Source: Rhodocyclales bacterium (GTDB taxonomy: Bacteria > Pseudomonadota > Gammaproteobacteria > Burkholderiales > Rhodocyclaceae). From it: a DNA stretch of 51,000 bases. Position 1 is the first letter of the stretch, and each line of letters starts with the position of its first letter. The notes beneath the pieces were generated by a model. The model had not been told where the DNA came from and made no database searches. It was given only the letters and a program-made list of their open reading frames with translations. The DNA is taken from contig JACPUD010000083.1 in assembly GCA_016192435.1 (NCBI GenBank), positions 1 through 51,000 on the forward strand, given 5' to 3'. Positions 1-8,289 of the stretch are shown here, in pieces. The translations under genes and the position numbers were made by a program.

Positions 1-1
1 G

Positions 2-178
2 TCCGGCGGCTTCTACCTGACCTCCGCCGTGCTGCTCGACACAGTCTTTCTCGGTTACGCCTGGCTGATCTGGCGCGACTACTCGGACGCCGTGGCGCGC
101 ATCACCTTCCGCTGGTCGATTCTCTATCTCGCGCTCCTGTTCGCGGCGCTGCTGATCGACCATTACCTGCCAATCTGA
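2..178 (+). CDS. ctaB: Protoheme IX farnesyltransferase, C-terminal end (partial)
   Basis: Only the last 58 codons are inside the window; the reading frame is open from base 2 to the TGA at 176-178. The encoded tail has two hydrophobic stretches and ends in [14 protein letters not shown], the usual ending of CtaB/CyoE (heme O synthase), an inner-membrane UbiA-family prenyltransferase that converts heme B to heme O for cytochrome oxidase. The assignment rests on this tail only; the catalytic Asp-rich loops lie upstream of the window. Confidence 0.8.
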   Translation, partial: SGGFYLTSAVLLDTVFLGYAWLIWRDYSDAVARITFRWSILYLALLFAALLIDHYLPI

Positions 179-212
179 CGCCCGCTGTCGGCGGTTCATC
201 CCTGAAAGCGCA

Positions 213-357
213 ATCGGTCCGCAGATTACGCAGATTGACTCAGATTTTTCATGGGCCTGGCGAAGCCGGCCAGCCCATCCGTGGGGTGAGGCGTGTGTCA
301 TCGACAACGGCTGTGTAATCTGCGAAATCTGCGGACGAACCGAGTTTTTTGGGTTCA
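213..357. repeat. Interspersed palindromic repeat, family A, copy 1
   Basis: The left arm (215-247) contains CCGCAGATTACGCAGATT and the right arm (311-343) contains AATCTGCGAAATCTGCGGA, so the two arms are imperfect inverted repeats. The interior (250-278) carries a second small inverted repeat, and the outer end (337-356) has a GAACCGA...GGGTTC hairpin. A second copy of the same architecture lies at 20387-20532. The element fills most of the gap between ctaB and rpoH. It is probably a non-coding mobile or regulatory repeat; no protein is encoded. Confidence 0.75.
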
Positions 358-462
358 TTCGAAAGTTCAACTCAAGAACCCGCGTCGCAAACGGCCAGCG
401 CGGCGGAGGTGATTCGAGCTGCAGTTTTGCCGGCTATTGGCCGGAGCCTGGCGGGCCAAGGG

Positions 463-497
463 AAAAATCATGGGCAGCCGCGCAGTCGGCTGCCCAT
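463..497 (-). terminator. Rho-independent terminator of rpoH
   Basis: On the minus strand an 11-bp perfect stem (bases 487-497 pair with 470-480, loop of 6) is followed by a GATTTTTCC tract. It starts 21 bases beyond the rpoH stop codon, in the right orientation to end the rpoH transcript. Confidence 0.8.
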
Positions 498-517
498 TCT
501 TGACGGCATTGGATTAC

Positions 518-1414
518 TCAGGCCGCCAGGCTGCTTTTCATCTTCTGCATCGCCTTGACTTCGATCTGGCGGATGCGCTCCGCCGACACGCCGTACTCGG
601 CCGCAAGCTCATGCAGCGTCGCCGCTTCCTCGCCATCCGCCACCAGCCAGCGCCGCTGGACGATGGTGCGGCTGCGTGGATCGAGACTGTCCAAGGCGGA
701 ACGCAGGCCTTCGTCCTGCAAGCGGTCGTACTCCTTGCGTTCCAGGATCGCCGAAGGCTCGATGCTGCGATCGGCGGCCAGATAGGCGATCGGCGCGTAG
801 CTATCCTCGTCGTCATCCGAGACGGGTTCGAGCGAAACGTCGGCGCCCGTCAGGCGGGTTTCCATTTCGATGACTTCGGCCGGCTTGACGCCAAGTTGCT
901 TTGCCACGGCGGCGACTTCTTCGGCGCCCAGCGTGTTGAAGCCCTGCGGCGAATCCACATCCTGCGCCAGCGAGGCCTTGATGCTGCGCAGATTGAAGAA
1001 CAGCTTGCGCTGTGCCTTGGTCGTGGCGATCTTGACCAGCCGCCAGTTCTTCAGGATGTATTCGTGGATCTCGGCCTTGATCCAGTGCATGGCGAACGAA
1101 ACGAGACGTACGCCGCGATCCGGATCAAAGCGTTTTACCGCCTTCATCAAGCCGATGTTGCCTTCCTGAATCAGATCGGCATGCGGCAGACCATAACCCA
1201 AGTAACCGCGCGCTATGGCAATCACCAAGCGCAGATGCGAGGTTACCAACTGCCGCGCCGCATCCAGATCGCCGTCCTGGCGAAAGCGGCGGGCAAGCGA
1301 CTGCTCCTCGGCTTCGCTGAGCATAGGAACGCGATTAGCGGCGGAAATGAACGCCTCGATACTGCCGCTGGCGGCGAGCATGGGGAAACGCTCAAGAGAT
1401 ACGGTATGACTCAC
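518..1414 (-). CDS. rpoH: RNA polymerase sigma-32 (heat-shock sigma factor)
   Basis: 298 aa, the usual length for RpoH. Region 2 (about residues 55-125) is intact with the core-binding segment DLIQEGNIGLMKAVKRF, followed by the RpoH-specific box QRKLFFNLR and a C-terminal region 4 helix-turn-helix (ELAAEYGVSAERIRQIE). It directs core polymerase to chaperone and protease promoters. The start is a GTG at 1414 with a strong AAGGAGG ribosome site 6 bases upstream. It lies downstream of ftsYEX as in enterobacteria, but is separated from them by two extra genes and its own operator region with a CIRCE element, so it is probably transcribed on its own. Confidence 0.97.
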   Translation of the reverse strand: MSHTVSLERFPMLAASGSIEAFISAANRVPMLSEAEEQSLARRFRQDGDLDAARQLVTSHLRLVIAIARGYLGYGLPHADLIQEGNIGLMKAVKRFDPDRGVRLVSFAMHWIKAEIHEYILKNWRLVKIATTKAQRKLFFNLRSIKASLAQDVDSPQGFNTLGAEEVAAVAKQLGVKPAEVIEMETRLTGADVSLEPVSDDDEDSYAPIAYLAADRSIEPSAILERKEYDRLQDEGLRSALDSLDPRSRTIVQRRWLVADGEEAATLHELAAEYGVSAERIRQIEVKAMQKMKSSLAA

Positions 1415-1438
1415 GGTACGACCTCCTTGAAGAGAATA

Positions 1439-1465
1439 TTAGCACTCTTGGATTGAGAGTGCCAA
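1439..1465. promoter_or_regulatory. CIRCE operator (HrcA binding site) upstream of rpoH
   Basis: The sequence TTAGCACTC-N9-GAGTGCCAA matches the CIRCE consensus TTAGCACTC-N9-GAGTGCTAA with a single mismatch and the exact 9-base spacer. It lies 24 bases upstream of the rpoH GTG start, in the leader or promoter region. HrcA is the heat-inactivated repressor that binds CIRCE, so rpoH is predicted to be derepressed on heat shock. The repressor gene is not in the window. Confidence 0.88.
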
Positions 1466-1565
1466 TATCTGGAGAAGTTCCCGATGAATTTAGTCGGGAA
1501 TTGTCGGCCCGAGCCGTTTACAGGCAGACATCCCGGGCATTTCGCCCCGGGCAAGTACGCGACAA

Positions 1566-1955
1566 TCAGGCTTTCGGCGGCGCGCCCGGGGGACGTTTCG
1601 GCTTCTTGAAAAAGCGCTTGGAGGGCTTTGCGCCGGGCGTCGGGTCCTGCCGTCTTGCCTGCTCGGGACGGCGCCCCTGGCCTTGTCCCTGCCCTTGTCC
1701 CTGTCCCGGACGTCGTCCCGGCTCTGCGGGCGCTCCCTGAATACGGTTGCCGGGAGCCAGGCAAATCTCCAACTCGATGATCTCATCCCAAATAGCATCG
1801 GTACGCTGGTGGTCGGGAATCGCCAGCAACTCCCGCAGGCGCCGACGCGGGTCTTGGGGCTGCGGTTCGTTGCGCGCAGGTTCCGCCGACAGTTGCTCGT
1901 TTTGCGCGGGTTCGACGGGAGCCTGCTCGATCGGTTGGTCTTCGTTCATTTGCAT
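1566..1955 (-). CDS. Hypothetical protein, acidic start and Gly/Gln/Arg-rich basic tail
   Basis: 129 aa from the ATG at 1955; an in-frame ATG at 1997 would add 14 residues, and neither has a convincing ribosome site. I do not recognise the family. The first ~35 residues are rich in Glu/Pro/Gln with repeated EPA(Q/R)NE units. The middle (LRELLAIPDHQRTDAIWDEI) looks like a short helical domain. The tail contains a GQGQGQGQG run and ends in a Lys/Arg/Pro-rich segment (KRFFKKPKRPPG), which suggests nucleic-acid or ribosome contact. It sits between the methyltransferase gene and rpoH on the same strand, before the CIRCE region. The function is unknown. Confidence 0.6.
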   Translation of the reverse strand: MQMNEDQPIEQAPVEPAQNEQLSAEPARNEPQPQDPRRRLRELLAIPDHQRTDAIWDEIIELEICLAPGNRIQGAPAEPGRRPGQGQGQGQGQGRRPEQARRQDPTPGAKPSKRFFKKPKRPPGAPPKA

Positions 1956-2134
1956 ATTATCGCCCGAATAATCTTGTTCCGTTCCAGTGTTGCCCATTGC
2001 GGCGCGGAAGCTGTAGGTTTTTTCCAAAGCCTTGCGGCATGTTGCTCGGACCGATGCGGCAAGACCCTTGCATCGGCAATCATCGGTGGGCCGGTCGCTG
2101 CGCTCACCCGGCCTGCGAATCCGGATTCGTCCGC

Positions 2135-2764
2135 TCAGTCCATGTGCGTGTCGCAATCCAGCGGCGGCGACGCGATGAATTGGGCCATTTGTGTCGAACT
2201 GCCGCGCAGGGGATCGACGGGCCCAATATCGCTGAAACTGACGGCATAGCCGTGGCGGGCTGCAACGCCCCGCGCCCATTGCTGAAATCTGGCACGCTTC
2301 CATTCGAAGCGATGGCCGCGGTGCCGGAACTGACCGGGCACCATGCCATGCAGCGCATTGTATTCCTCGTTGGGCGTGGTGACCAGAACGGTGGCGGGGC
2401 GCATGGCGGCAAATACCGCATGTTCGACCTTCGACAGGCGGCGTGGATCGATGTGTTCGATGGTTTCGACCAGGGTCGCGGCATCGAAGCCGGCGAGTTC
2501 CCGATCGGTTTCCTCGAACGAGCCGTGACGCAGTTCCACGCCACCGGCATGATCGGGCCGATCCATACCCAGCGCGAGTCGCGCCGCGGCGAGCGCTTCG
2601 GCATCGATGTCGATGCCGACGATATGGCTGAACTGCGGATGCGCCGCCAGTCGCTGCAGCAATTCGCCCGGGCCGCAACCGAGATCCAGGACACGGCTTG
2701 CGCCTCTGTCCAGCAGGCGGCGCACCACGATATCCAGGCGCTCCTGGTGTAATTCGCTGGCCAT
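2135..2764 (-). CDS. Hen1-type 3'-terminal RNA ribose 2'-O-methyltransferase domain protein
   Basis: 209 aa class I methyltransferase. Motif I DLGCGPG is at 27-33 and the acidic SAM-ribose motif GIDID at 50-54. The diagnostic part is E100-T-I-E103-H104, followed by VTTPNEEYN (128-136) and a second histidine in FRHRGHRFEW (H148/H151). This E..EH...H set is the metal site of HEN1 methyltransferases, which methylate the 2'-OH of the 3'-terminal nucleotide of RNA. Bacterial Hen1 usually carries an extra N-terminal domain and is paired with Pnkp for RNA repair; here only the methyltransferase domain is present and no Pnkp gene is near. It starts 37 bases after ftsX, so it is probably co-transcribed with ftsYEX. 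The substrate is unknown. Confidence 0.8.
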   Translation of the reverse strand: MASELHQERLDIVVRRLLDRGASRVLDLGCGPGELLQRLAAHPQFSHIVGIDIDAEALAAARLALGMDRPDHAGGVELRHGSFEETDRELAGFDAATLVETIEHIDPRRLSKVEHAVFAAMRPATVLVTTPNEEYNALHGMVPGQFRHRGHRFEWKRARFQQWARGVAARHGYAVSFSDIGPVDPLRGSSTQMAQFIASPPLDCDTHMD

Positions 2765-2801
2765 GGCTTAGGCGACCTTCCTGCGCATCATCTTCCCGGT
2801 A

Positions 2802-3701
2802 TCAGTACTGCTGCATATGCTGTCGCATGGAGATCATCGCCCCCAGCCAGCCGAGGCTGGCGGCGAAGCCCAGCAGCAGCGCGGAGTCGCGCGCACCGAG
2901 CGTTTGCAGCGCCAGCGTGAGATCGTAGAGTCTTGCCAGTTCGGCCAGAGGAGCACGCAGCCACAGCGCGGCGGCAGCCACCAGCAACCAGGCAAGGACA
3001 CCGCCCCCCAGTCCGAGGAAGACCCCGAAGTAGAGAAAGGGGCGCTGGATGTATCCATTGGTGGCGCCGAGCAGCCGACTGACCTCGATCTCGCTGCGCT
3101 GGGTGAGCACTTGCATGCGAATTATGCTGAAGCTGATTGCGATCAGGCCCGTACCCAGCAAAGCGGCCAGCAGCAACACCGTGGTGCGGCCAAGTTTCAG
3201 CAGGGCGTCGAGCCGGCGTACCCAGGCCGAGTCGAGTTGCACATGCTCGATCTTGGGCCATTGACGGAACTCGACGGAGAGCCGCTCCATCGCCGCCAGG
3301 CTTTCATCCGCAACGCTGACCACGAAGGCATCGGGAAACGGGTTTGCCGGCAGGGCTTCGATCACCTCGCGCAGACCCGGGCCGGATTTCATGCGCGCCA
3401 GGGTCTCCTCGCGCGGGACGAACAGCACCTGCTTGACCCCGGCATGGCGGCCCAGGCGCTCGCCGATTTCGGTCGCCGCCTGGCGTTCGGCGTTGGTCGC
3501 CATGAAGACGGAAATCTGCGGCACGGCTGAAGTCGTGCCGCTCAGCTGCAGGGCATTGGCGAGCAGCATCTGGCCCCCGGCCGGCAGCGCCAGGGCAATC
3601 CCGATCGCCAGCAGCGAGAGCAGGCTATTCACCGGTGCGGCGGCCAGCCGGCGCAGCGCGAGCCGGGCCGCATCCTGGTGCTGGCTGAGCCAGATCCTCA
3701 T
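2802..3701 (-). CDS. ftsX: Cell-division ABC transporter permease-like protein FtsX
   Basis: 299 aa with the FtsX layout: a short cytoplasmic N-terminus, a first membrane helix (about 22-45), a large periplasmic domain (about 45-175) and three C-terminal membrane helices. With FtsE it forms the inner-membrane complex that recruits and activates peptidoglycan hydrolases at the septum. The start ATG at 3701 overlaps the ftsE stop (ATGA), showing translational coupling. Confidence 0.95.
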   Translation of the reverse strand: MRIWLSQHQDAARLALRRLAAAPVNSLLSLLAIGIALALPAGGQMLLANALQLSGTTSAVPQISVFMATNAERQAATEIGERLGRHAGVKQVLFVPREETLARMKSGPGLREVIEALPANPFPDAFVVSVADESLAAMERLSVEFRQWPKIEHVQLDSAWVRRLDALLKLGRTTVLLLAALLGTGLIAISFSIIRMQVLTQRSEIEVSRLLGATNGYIQRPFLYFGVFLGLGGGVLAWLLVAAAALWLRAPLAELARLYDLTLALQTLGARDSALLLGFAASLGWLGAMISMRQHMQQY

Positions 3702-4345
3702 GACAGCAGGCGGCCGTGATCGAGCTGCAGGCGCCGCGCCGCGGGAAACAGCTCGGTGGCATAGGTCGCGATCATTACCGTGACGCCGACATGGTGGAAC
3801 TCGTGAAAAATGCGCGCCACGTCGGCGCCTGTCTCCGCATCGAGATGGGCCGTGGGTTCATCGGCGAGCAGCAGGCTCGGCCGGTTTACCACGGCGCGGG
3901 CGATCGCCAGGCGCTGCTGTTCGCCGCCGGAAAGCATGACCGGCATGGCCTTCTCGCGGTTGGCCAGACCCACCTTGTCGAGCGCCGCGCGCACGCGCTG
4001 CGCGGCGTCCCGGCGCGGAAAACCGACGATCGACAGCGGCAGCATGACGTTGTCGAACACCGTCCGATCGAACAGCAGTTTCTGATCCTGGAACACCATG
4101 CCGATGCGCCGGCGCAGGAAAGGCAGGGCCGAACGCGACAGCGCGGCGAGATTCTGGCCGCCGATCAGCAATGCGCCGCCGCTGGGTTTTTCGACTCCCG
4201 CAACGAGTTTGAGCAGCGTGGATTTTCCCGCGCCGGAGTGGCCGCAGACCAGCGCCATTTCGTGTTCCGCCACCTCGCAACTGACATCCGACAGCGCATC
4301 GAGCCCGGGCGGATAGCGCTTGGAAACACGCTCGAAACGGATCAC
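3698..4345 (-). CDS. ftsE: Cell-division ATP-binding protein FtsE
   Basis: 215 aa single ABC ATPase domain. Walker A is GHSGAGKST, the signature is [14 protein letters not shown], Walker B is [12 protein letters not shown], and the switch region has IATYATE, where the usual His is replaced by Tyr. The GTG start at 4345 overlaps the ftsY stop (TAGTG); reading further upstream would enter ftsY in another frame, so this is the sensible start. It powers the FtsEX complex in septal peptidoglycan hydrolysis. Confidence 0.95.
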   Translation of the reverse strand: MIRFERVSKRYPPGLDALSDVSCEVAEHEMALVCGHSGAGKSTLLKLVAGVEKPSGGALLIGGQNLAALSRSALPFLRRRIGMVFQDQKLLFDRTVFDNVMLPLSIVGFPRRDAAQRVRAALDKVGLANREKAMPVMLSGGEQQRLAIARAVVNRPSLLLADEPTAHLDAETGADVARIFHEFHHVGVTVMIATYATELFPAARRLQLDHGRLLS

Positions 4346-5316
4346 TAGGCGGGTCCCAGCAGAGCCTCGACAAATTCGCCGGCGCGGAAGGTCTGCAGGT
4401 CGTCGATGCCCTCGCCGACGCCGATGAAGCGCACCGGCTTCGGGCACTGGCGGGCGATCGCGGCGAGCACGCCGCCCTTGGCCGTGCCGTCGAGCTTGGT
4501 GATCACCAGCCCGGTCACGCCGATTGCCTTGTCGAAGGCCTTGACCTGCTGCACGGCGTTCTGGCCGATGTTGGCATCGAGCACCAGCAGCACCTCGTGC
4601 GGACCCGTGTCGTGGGCCTTCTGGATCACGCGGCGCACCTTGGCGATTTCTTCCATCAGATGCAGTTGCGTCGGCAGGCGTCCGGCGGTGTCGGCCAGGA
4701 CCACGTCGATCTTGCGCGCGCGCGCGGCGTTGATCGCATCGAACACCACGGCGGCCGGATCGCCGCCTTCCTGGGCGATGACGGTGACGTCGTTTCTTTC
4801 GCCCCATTCCGTCAGTTGCTCGCGCGCAGCGGCGCGGAAGGTGTCGCCCGCGGCCAGCAGCACGCTCTTGCCCTGGCTCTGGAAGTGCTTGGCCAGCTTG
4901 CCGATCGAGGTGGTTTTGCCGGCGCCATTGACGCCGGCGATCATGATCACGAAGGGCTGATGGCCTGCGGCCGCCAGCGGCTGCTCCAGCGGCGCGAGCA
5001 GGGTTCGCAGCCCTTGCGCCAGCGCAGCGCGCAACTGGTCGGGGGTTTCCAGCTTGTCGCGCTTGACGCTGGCCTTGAGTTCGGCGAGCAGCCAGTGCGT
5101 CGCCTCGACGCCGCAGTCGGCCATCAGCAGCGTGCTCTCCAGGTCTTCGAGCAGTTCATCGTCGATCTTCGCCCGGCTGAAGAGTTCGCCGAGCGGCGTG
5201 TTGAGGGTGGCGCGGGTGCGGGAAAGTCCGGCCTTGAGGCGTTCGCCCCACGAGGCGCGCGGCGCCGGGGTCGCTTCGGCGGCGGGGTGGTCCTTCGTCT
5301 TTAGGAAACCAAACAT
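4345..5316 (-). CDS. ftsY: Signal recognition particle receptor FtsY
   Basis: 323 aa with a short N-terminal A region, then the four-helix N domain and the GTPase G domain. Motifs visible are G1 GVNGAGKTTS, the DTAGR motif (VLADTAGRLPTQ), TKLDGTAKGG, and the C-terminal GVGEGIDDLQTF. It receives SRP-bound ribosomes at the membrane. It is first gene of the ftsYEX operon, and the 145-base gap upstream is shared with the divergent M16 peptidase genes. Confidence 0.97.
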   Translation of the reverse strand: MFGFLKTKDHPAAEATPAPRASWGERLKAGLSRTRATLNTPLGELFSRAKIDDELLEDLESTLLMADCGVEATHWLLAELKASVKRDKLETPDQLRAALAQGLRTLLAPLEQPLAAAGHQPFVIMIAGVNGAGKTTSIGKLAKHFQSQGKSVLLAAGDTFRAAAREQLTEWGERNDVTVIAQEGGDPAAVVFDAINAARARKIDVVLADTAGRLPTQLHLMEEIAKVRRVIQKAHDTGPHEVLLVLDANIGQNAVQQVKAFDKAIGVTGLVITKLDGTAKGGVLAAIARQCPKPVRFIGVGEGIDDLQTFRAGEFVEALLGPA

Positions 5317-5461
5317 GCGGAATGCGGTCGGAGGCTGGAGCCGCGCTAAGATGCGCGACTGTGATTTTAACAGAAGCCCCGTTCAGCTTCGGCATCAAGC
5401 CCGCCGCCGCGGGCACGAGCTGCCTCCGAAACTCCATCGCGCCGATCGCCATTGACCTGAC

Positions 5462-6826
5462 ATGAAACCACTGCTTGCCCCGCTTGTCCTGCTGGCATTC
5501 GCCGTAGCGCCAGCGCCAACTCTTGCCAATCCCTACGAAACCCGACTGGCCAACGGTCTGCGCGTCATCGTCAAGGAAGACCCGCGCGCGCCGACCGCCG
5601 TGCATATGGTCTGGTACCGCGCCGGCAGCATGGACGAAAAGGACGGCACCTCGGGTGTCGCCCACGCGCTGGAGCACCTGATGTTCAAGGGCACCAGGAA
5701 TCTCAAGTCGGGCGAGTTCAACAAGCGCGTGGCCGAAGCCGGCGGCCGCGACAACGCCTTCACCAGCCGCGACTACACCGCCTATTTCCAGATCGTGCCG
5801 AAGGGCGCGCTGCCGGAGATGATGAAGCTCGAAGCCGACCGTATGGCCAATCTGAAACTGGAGCCCAAGGAATTCGCCGCCGAGATCAAGGTGGTCATGG
5901 AAGAGCGGCGGCTGCGCACCGACGACAATCCGCAGGCCCTGGTGTATGAGACGCTGAACTCGACGCTGTTCCAGGCACATCCCTATCGACGTCCGATCAT
6001 CGGCTGGATGGACGACCTCGAACACATGACATGGCAGGACGCACGCGACTGGTATCGCGCTTGGTATGCGCCGAACAATGCCTATGTCGTGGTCGCGGGC
6101 GACGTCGATCACCGCGAGGTATTCCGTCTGGCGCAGAAGTACTATGGCCCGCACAAGGCGAAGCCGCTGCCGGAACGCAAACCGCAGAACGAGCCGCAGC
6201 AGGCCGGCATCCGCCGGGTAAGCGTCAAGGCGCCGGCCAAGCTGCCCTACATTGCCATGTCCTGGAAGGCGCCCAAGCTGCAAGACGTGCAGAAGGACCG
6301 CGACCCGTATGCGCTCGAGGTGCTGGCGGCGGTGCTCGATGGCCATGATGCCTCGCGTTTCGCGAAGAATCTGGTGCGCGGCAGCAAGATCGCCCAGTCG
6401 GCCGGCGCCGGCTATGACGGCACGCTGCGCGGTGAAGCCACCTTCACCCTGGACGGCCAGCCGGCGGAAGGCAGGACCGTCGCCGAACTGGAAGCCGCGC
6501 TGCGTGCCGAGATCAAGCGCGTCCAGGACGAAGGCGTGTCGGCCGAGGAACTGGCGCGGGTCAAGACCCAGTCGATCGCGGCGCAGATCTACAAGCGCGA
6601 TTCGCTGATGGCGCAGGCCATGGAAATCGGTGGCCTCGAAGCGGCGGGACTGTCCTGGCGCGACATCGACGTCCTGCTGGAGAAGCTGAAGAGCGTCAGC
6701 GCGGAAGAAGTGCAGGCGGTGGCGAAGAAATATTTTTCGGACGATACGCTGAGCATCGCGGTGCTCGATCCGCAACCCCTCGACAATGACAAACACAAGA
6801 AACCCTCCGGGGCAGTGAGGCACTGA
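5462..6826 (+). CDS. M16 family zinc peptidase, catalytic subunit (periplasmic)
   Basis: 454 aa with an N-terminal signal peptide (cleavage near APTLA-N, residues 18-23). The inverted zinc motif H68-A-L-E-H72 is present, with the third ligand in the VVMEERRLRTDDNP segment about 75 residues later, as in pitrilysin/PqqL/processing-peptidase relatives. It is expected to degrade or process peptides in the cell envelope together with the next gene product, as M16B enzymes work as catalytic/non-catalytic pairs. Its stop overlaps the start of that gene (TGATG). It lies between divergent ftsY and rsmD. Confidence 0.92.
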   Translation: MKPLLAPLVLLAFAVAPAPTLANPYETRLANGLRVIVKEDPRAPTAVHMVWYRAGSMDEKDGTSGVAHALEHLMFKGTRNLKSGEFNKRVAEAGGRDNAFTSRDYTAYFQIVPKGALPEMMKLEADRMANLKLEPKEFAAEIKVVMEERRLRTDDNPQALVYETLNSTLFQAHPYRRPIIGWMDDLEHMTWQDARDWYRAWYAPNNAYVVVAGDVDHREVFRLAQKYYGPHKAKPLPERKPQNEPQQAGIRRVSVKAPAKLPYIAMSWKAPKLQDVQKDRDPYALEVLAAVLDGHDASRFAKNLVRGSKIAQSAGAGYDGTLRGEATFTLDGQPAEGRTVAELEAALRAEIKRVQDEGVSAEELARVKTQSIAAQIYKRDSLMAQAMEIGGLEAAGLSWRDIDVLLEKLKSVSAEEVQAVAKKYFSDDTLSIAVLDPQPLDNDKHKKPSGAVRH

Positions 6827-8286
6827 TGAAGCAAAGCAAATTGACCCCCCCCCACCCCCGGTCCACGGCTGGCTTTGCACAGCCAGCCGGCTTCGGCGGC
6901 GCACAGCAGTGCTTTGCGAAACCCCGCCTGCGCCCCCTTCCCGGGGCGGGGCTACTGGTCGGCTCGCTTCGCTCGGTTATTGGGGGGCGCTTACGAACTC
7001 GTTTCACGTTGATCTGTCTGCTGACGTTGCTGACCTCGACCTTCGCCCTGGCCGGCGTCAAGATCGAACACTGGACCTCGCCCTCGGGTGCCAAGGTGTA
7101 TTTCATCGAGACCCGCGTGCTGCCGATCCTCGATGTCCAGATCGACTTCGCCGCCGGCGGCGCCTTCGTTCCCGCGGCCAAGGCGGGTCTCGCCGGCTTG
7201 ACCCGCAGCCTGCTCGAAGCAGGCGCCGCCGACCTGGATGAAGAGAAGATCTCGGGGCGTCTGGTCGACCTCGGCGCGCGGCTCGGCGGCGGGGCCGACA
7301 GTGACCGCGCCAGCGTCAGTCTGCGCACGCTGTCGACCCGGGCCGAACGCGACGCCGCGCTGGAACTGATGCGCACCGTGCTGTCAGCGCCAACTTTTCC
7401 GCAAGCCGTGCTGGAGCGCGAAAAGGGCCGCAGCATTGCCGGCATCCGCGAAGCCGAAACGCGGCCCGACGCGATCGCCGGCAAGCGTTTCGCCGCGGCC
7501 ATCTATCCCGACCATCCCTACGGCGTCAGCCCCACGGTCGACAGCATGAGCGCCATCGCGCGCGACGACCTGGTGGCCTTTCATCGCCAGCATTACGGCG
7601 CCCGGGGCGCCGTGGTTTCGATCATCGGCGACGTGTCGCGCGCCGAGGCGGAGGCGATTGCCCAGCGCCTGACCGAGGCCCTGCCGTCGGGCGGTGGCGA
7701 CCTCGTGCCGCCGCCAGTGAAGAAGCCCCAGCGGCAGACGATCAAGATTCCGCATCCCGCGGTGCAAAGCCATGTGCATGTCGGCCTGCCGGCGATCCGC
7801 CGCAGCGATCCCGACTATTTCCCGCTGCTGGTGGGCAACTACACGCTCGGCGGCGGCGGCTTCGTTTCGCGCCTGATGCAGGAAGTCCGCGAAAAGCGCG
7901 GCTACGCCTACAGCGTGTATTCCTACTTCGCCCCGCGCAAGCTCGAAGGCCCGTTCGAGATCGGCCTGCAGACCAAGCGCGACCAGGTCGATGCGGCGCT
8001 CAAGGTGGTGGACGAGGTTCTCACGGGTTACATGGCTAAGGGGCCGACGCCGAAGGAGCTGGCCGCGGCGAAGAAGAACATGGTCGATGGCCTGGCACTG
8101 CGCATGGACAGCAATGCCAAGCTGCTCGGCTATCTGTCGGCGATCGGCTTCTACGGCCTGCCGCTGACCTATCTCGACGACTTTCCGGCACGGGTCAAGG
8201 CCGTCACTGCCGAGCAGGTCAAGGCCGCCTTCGCCCGCCATGTGAAGCCTGAAAACCTTGTTACCGTCGTGGTTGCTGCCGACTGA
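6826..8286 (+). CDS. M16 family peptidase-like protein, non-catalytic partner, with repeat-derived N-terminal extension
   Basis: 486 aa from the ATG coupled to the upstream stop. The M16 fold is complete (for example GGGGFVSRLMQEVREKRGYAYS, shown here only as the G-G-G-F and R-E-K-R-G-Y core) but the HxxEH zinc motif is absent, so it should be the regulatory or substrate-binding half of the pair. A hydrophobic signal-like segment (RFTLICLLTLLTSTFALA) begins only around residue 58. The ~50 residues before it are encoded by an interspersed GC-rich repeat (about 6838-6985) that has gone in frame just after the start codon. The true start could therefore be further downstream, but no good alternative with a ribosome site is visible. 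Confidence 0.88.
   Translation: MKQSKLTPPHPRSTAGFAQPAGFGGAQQCFAKPRLRPLPGAGLLVGSLRSVIGGRLRTRFTLICLLTLLTSTFALAGVKIEHWTSPSGAKVYFIETRVLPILDVQIDFAAGGAFVPAAKAGLAGLTRSLLEAGAADLDEEKISGRLVDLGARLGGGADSDRASVSLRTLSTRAERDAALELMRTVLSAPTFPQAVLEREKGRSIAGIREAETRPDAIAGKRFAAAIYPDHPYGVSPTVDSMSAIARDDLVAFHRQHYGARGAVVSIIGDVSRAEAEAIAQRLTEALPSGGGDLVPPPVKKPQRQTIKIPHPAVQSHVHVGLPAIRRSDPDYFPLLVGNYTLGGGGFVSRLMQEVREKRGYAYSVYSYFAPRKLEGPFEIGLQTKRDQVDAALKVVDEVLTGYMAKGPTPKELAAAKKNMVDGLALRMDSNAKLLGYLSAIGFYGLPLTYLDDFPARVKAVTAEQVKAAFARHVKPENLVTVVVAAD
6838..6985 (+). repeat. GC-rich modular repeat, family B, copy 1 (inside a gene start)
   Basis: The block contains GGCTGGCTTTGCACAGCC, CAGCAGTGCTTTGCGAA and GGCTCGCTTCGCTCGGTTAT. 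The first two modules recur at 25105-25155 and the third recurs inverted at 9623-9645. It carries self-complementary hairpins. It lies in frame within the start of the second M16 gene, between the coupled ATG and the signal peptide. Confidence 0.7.
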
Positions 8287-8289
8287 GCC

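Noticed and set aside
437..1456. Long open frame antisense to rpoH
   Set aside because: It is the mirror of rpoH in a GC-rich genome; its translation shows no domain and the opposite strand has complete RpoH motifs.
1956..2678. Upstream extension of the small GQ-repeat protein to 370 residues
   Set aside because: The extension lies on top of the methyltransferase gene in another frame and is arginine-rich noise; the real start is at 1955 or 1997.
5156..6904. 582-codon open frame antisense to the first M16 peptidase
   Set aside because: It spans a complete M16 gene with signal peptide and zinc motif on the plus strand and runs into ftsY; a shadow frame.
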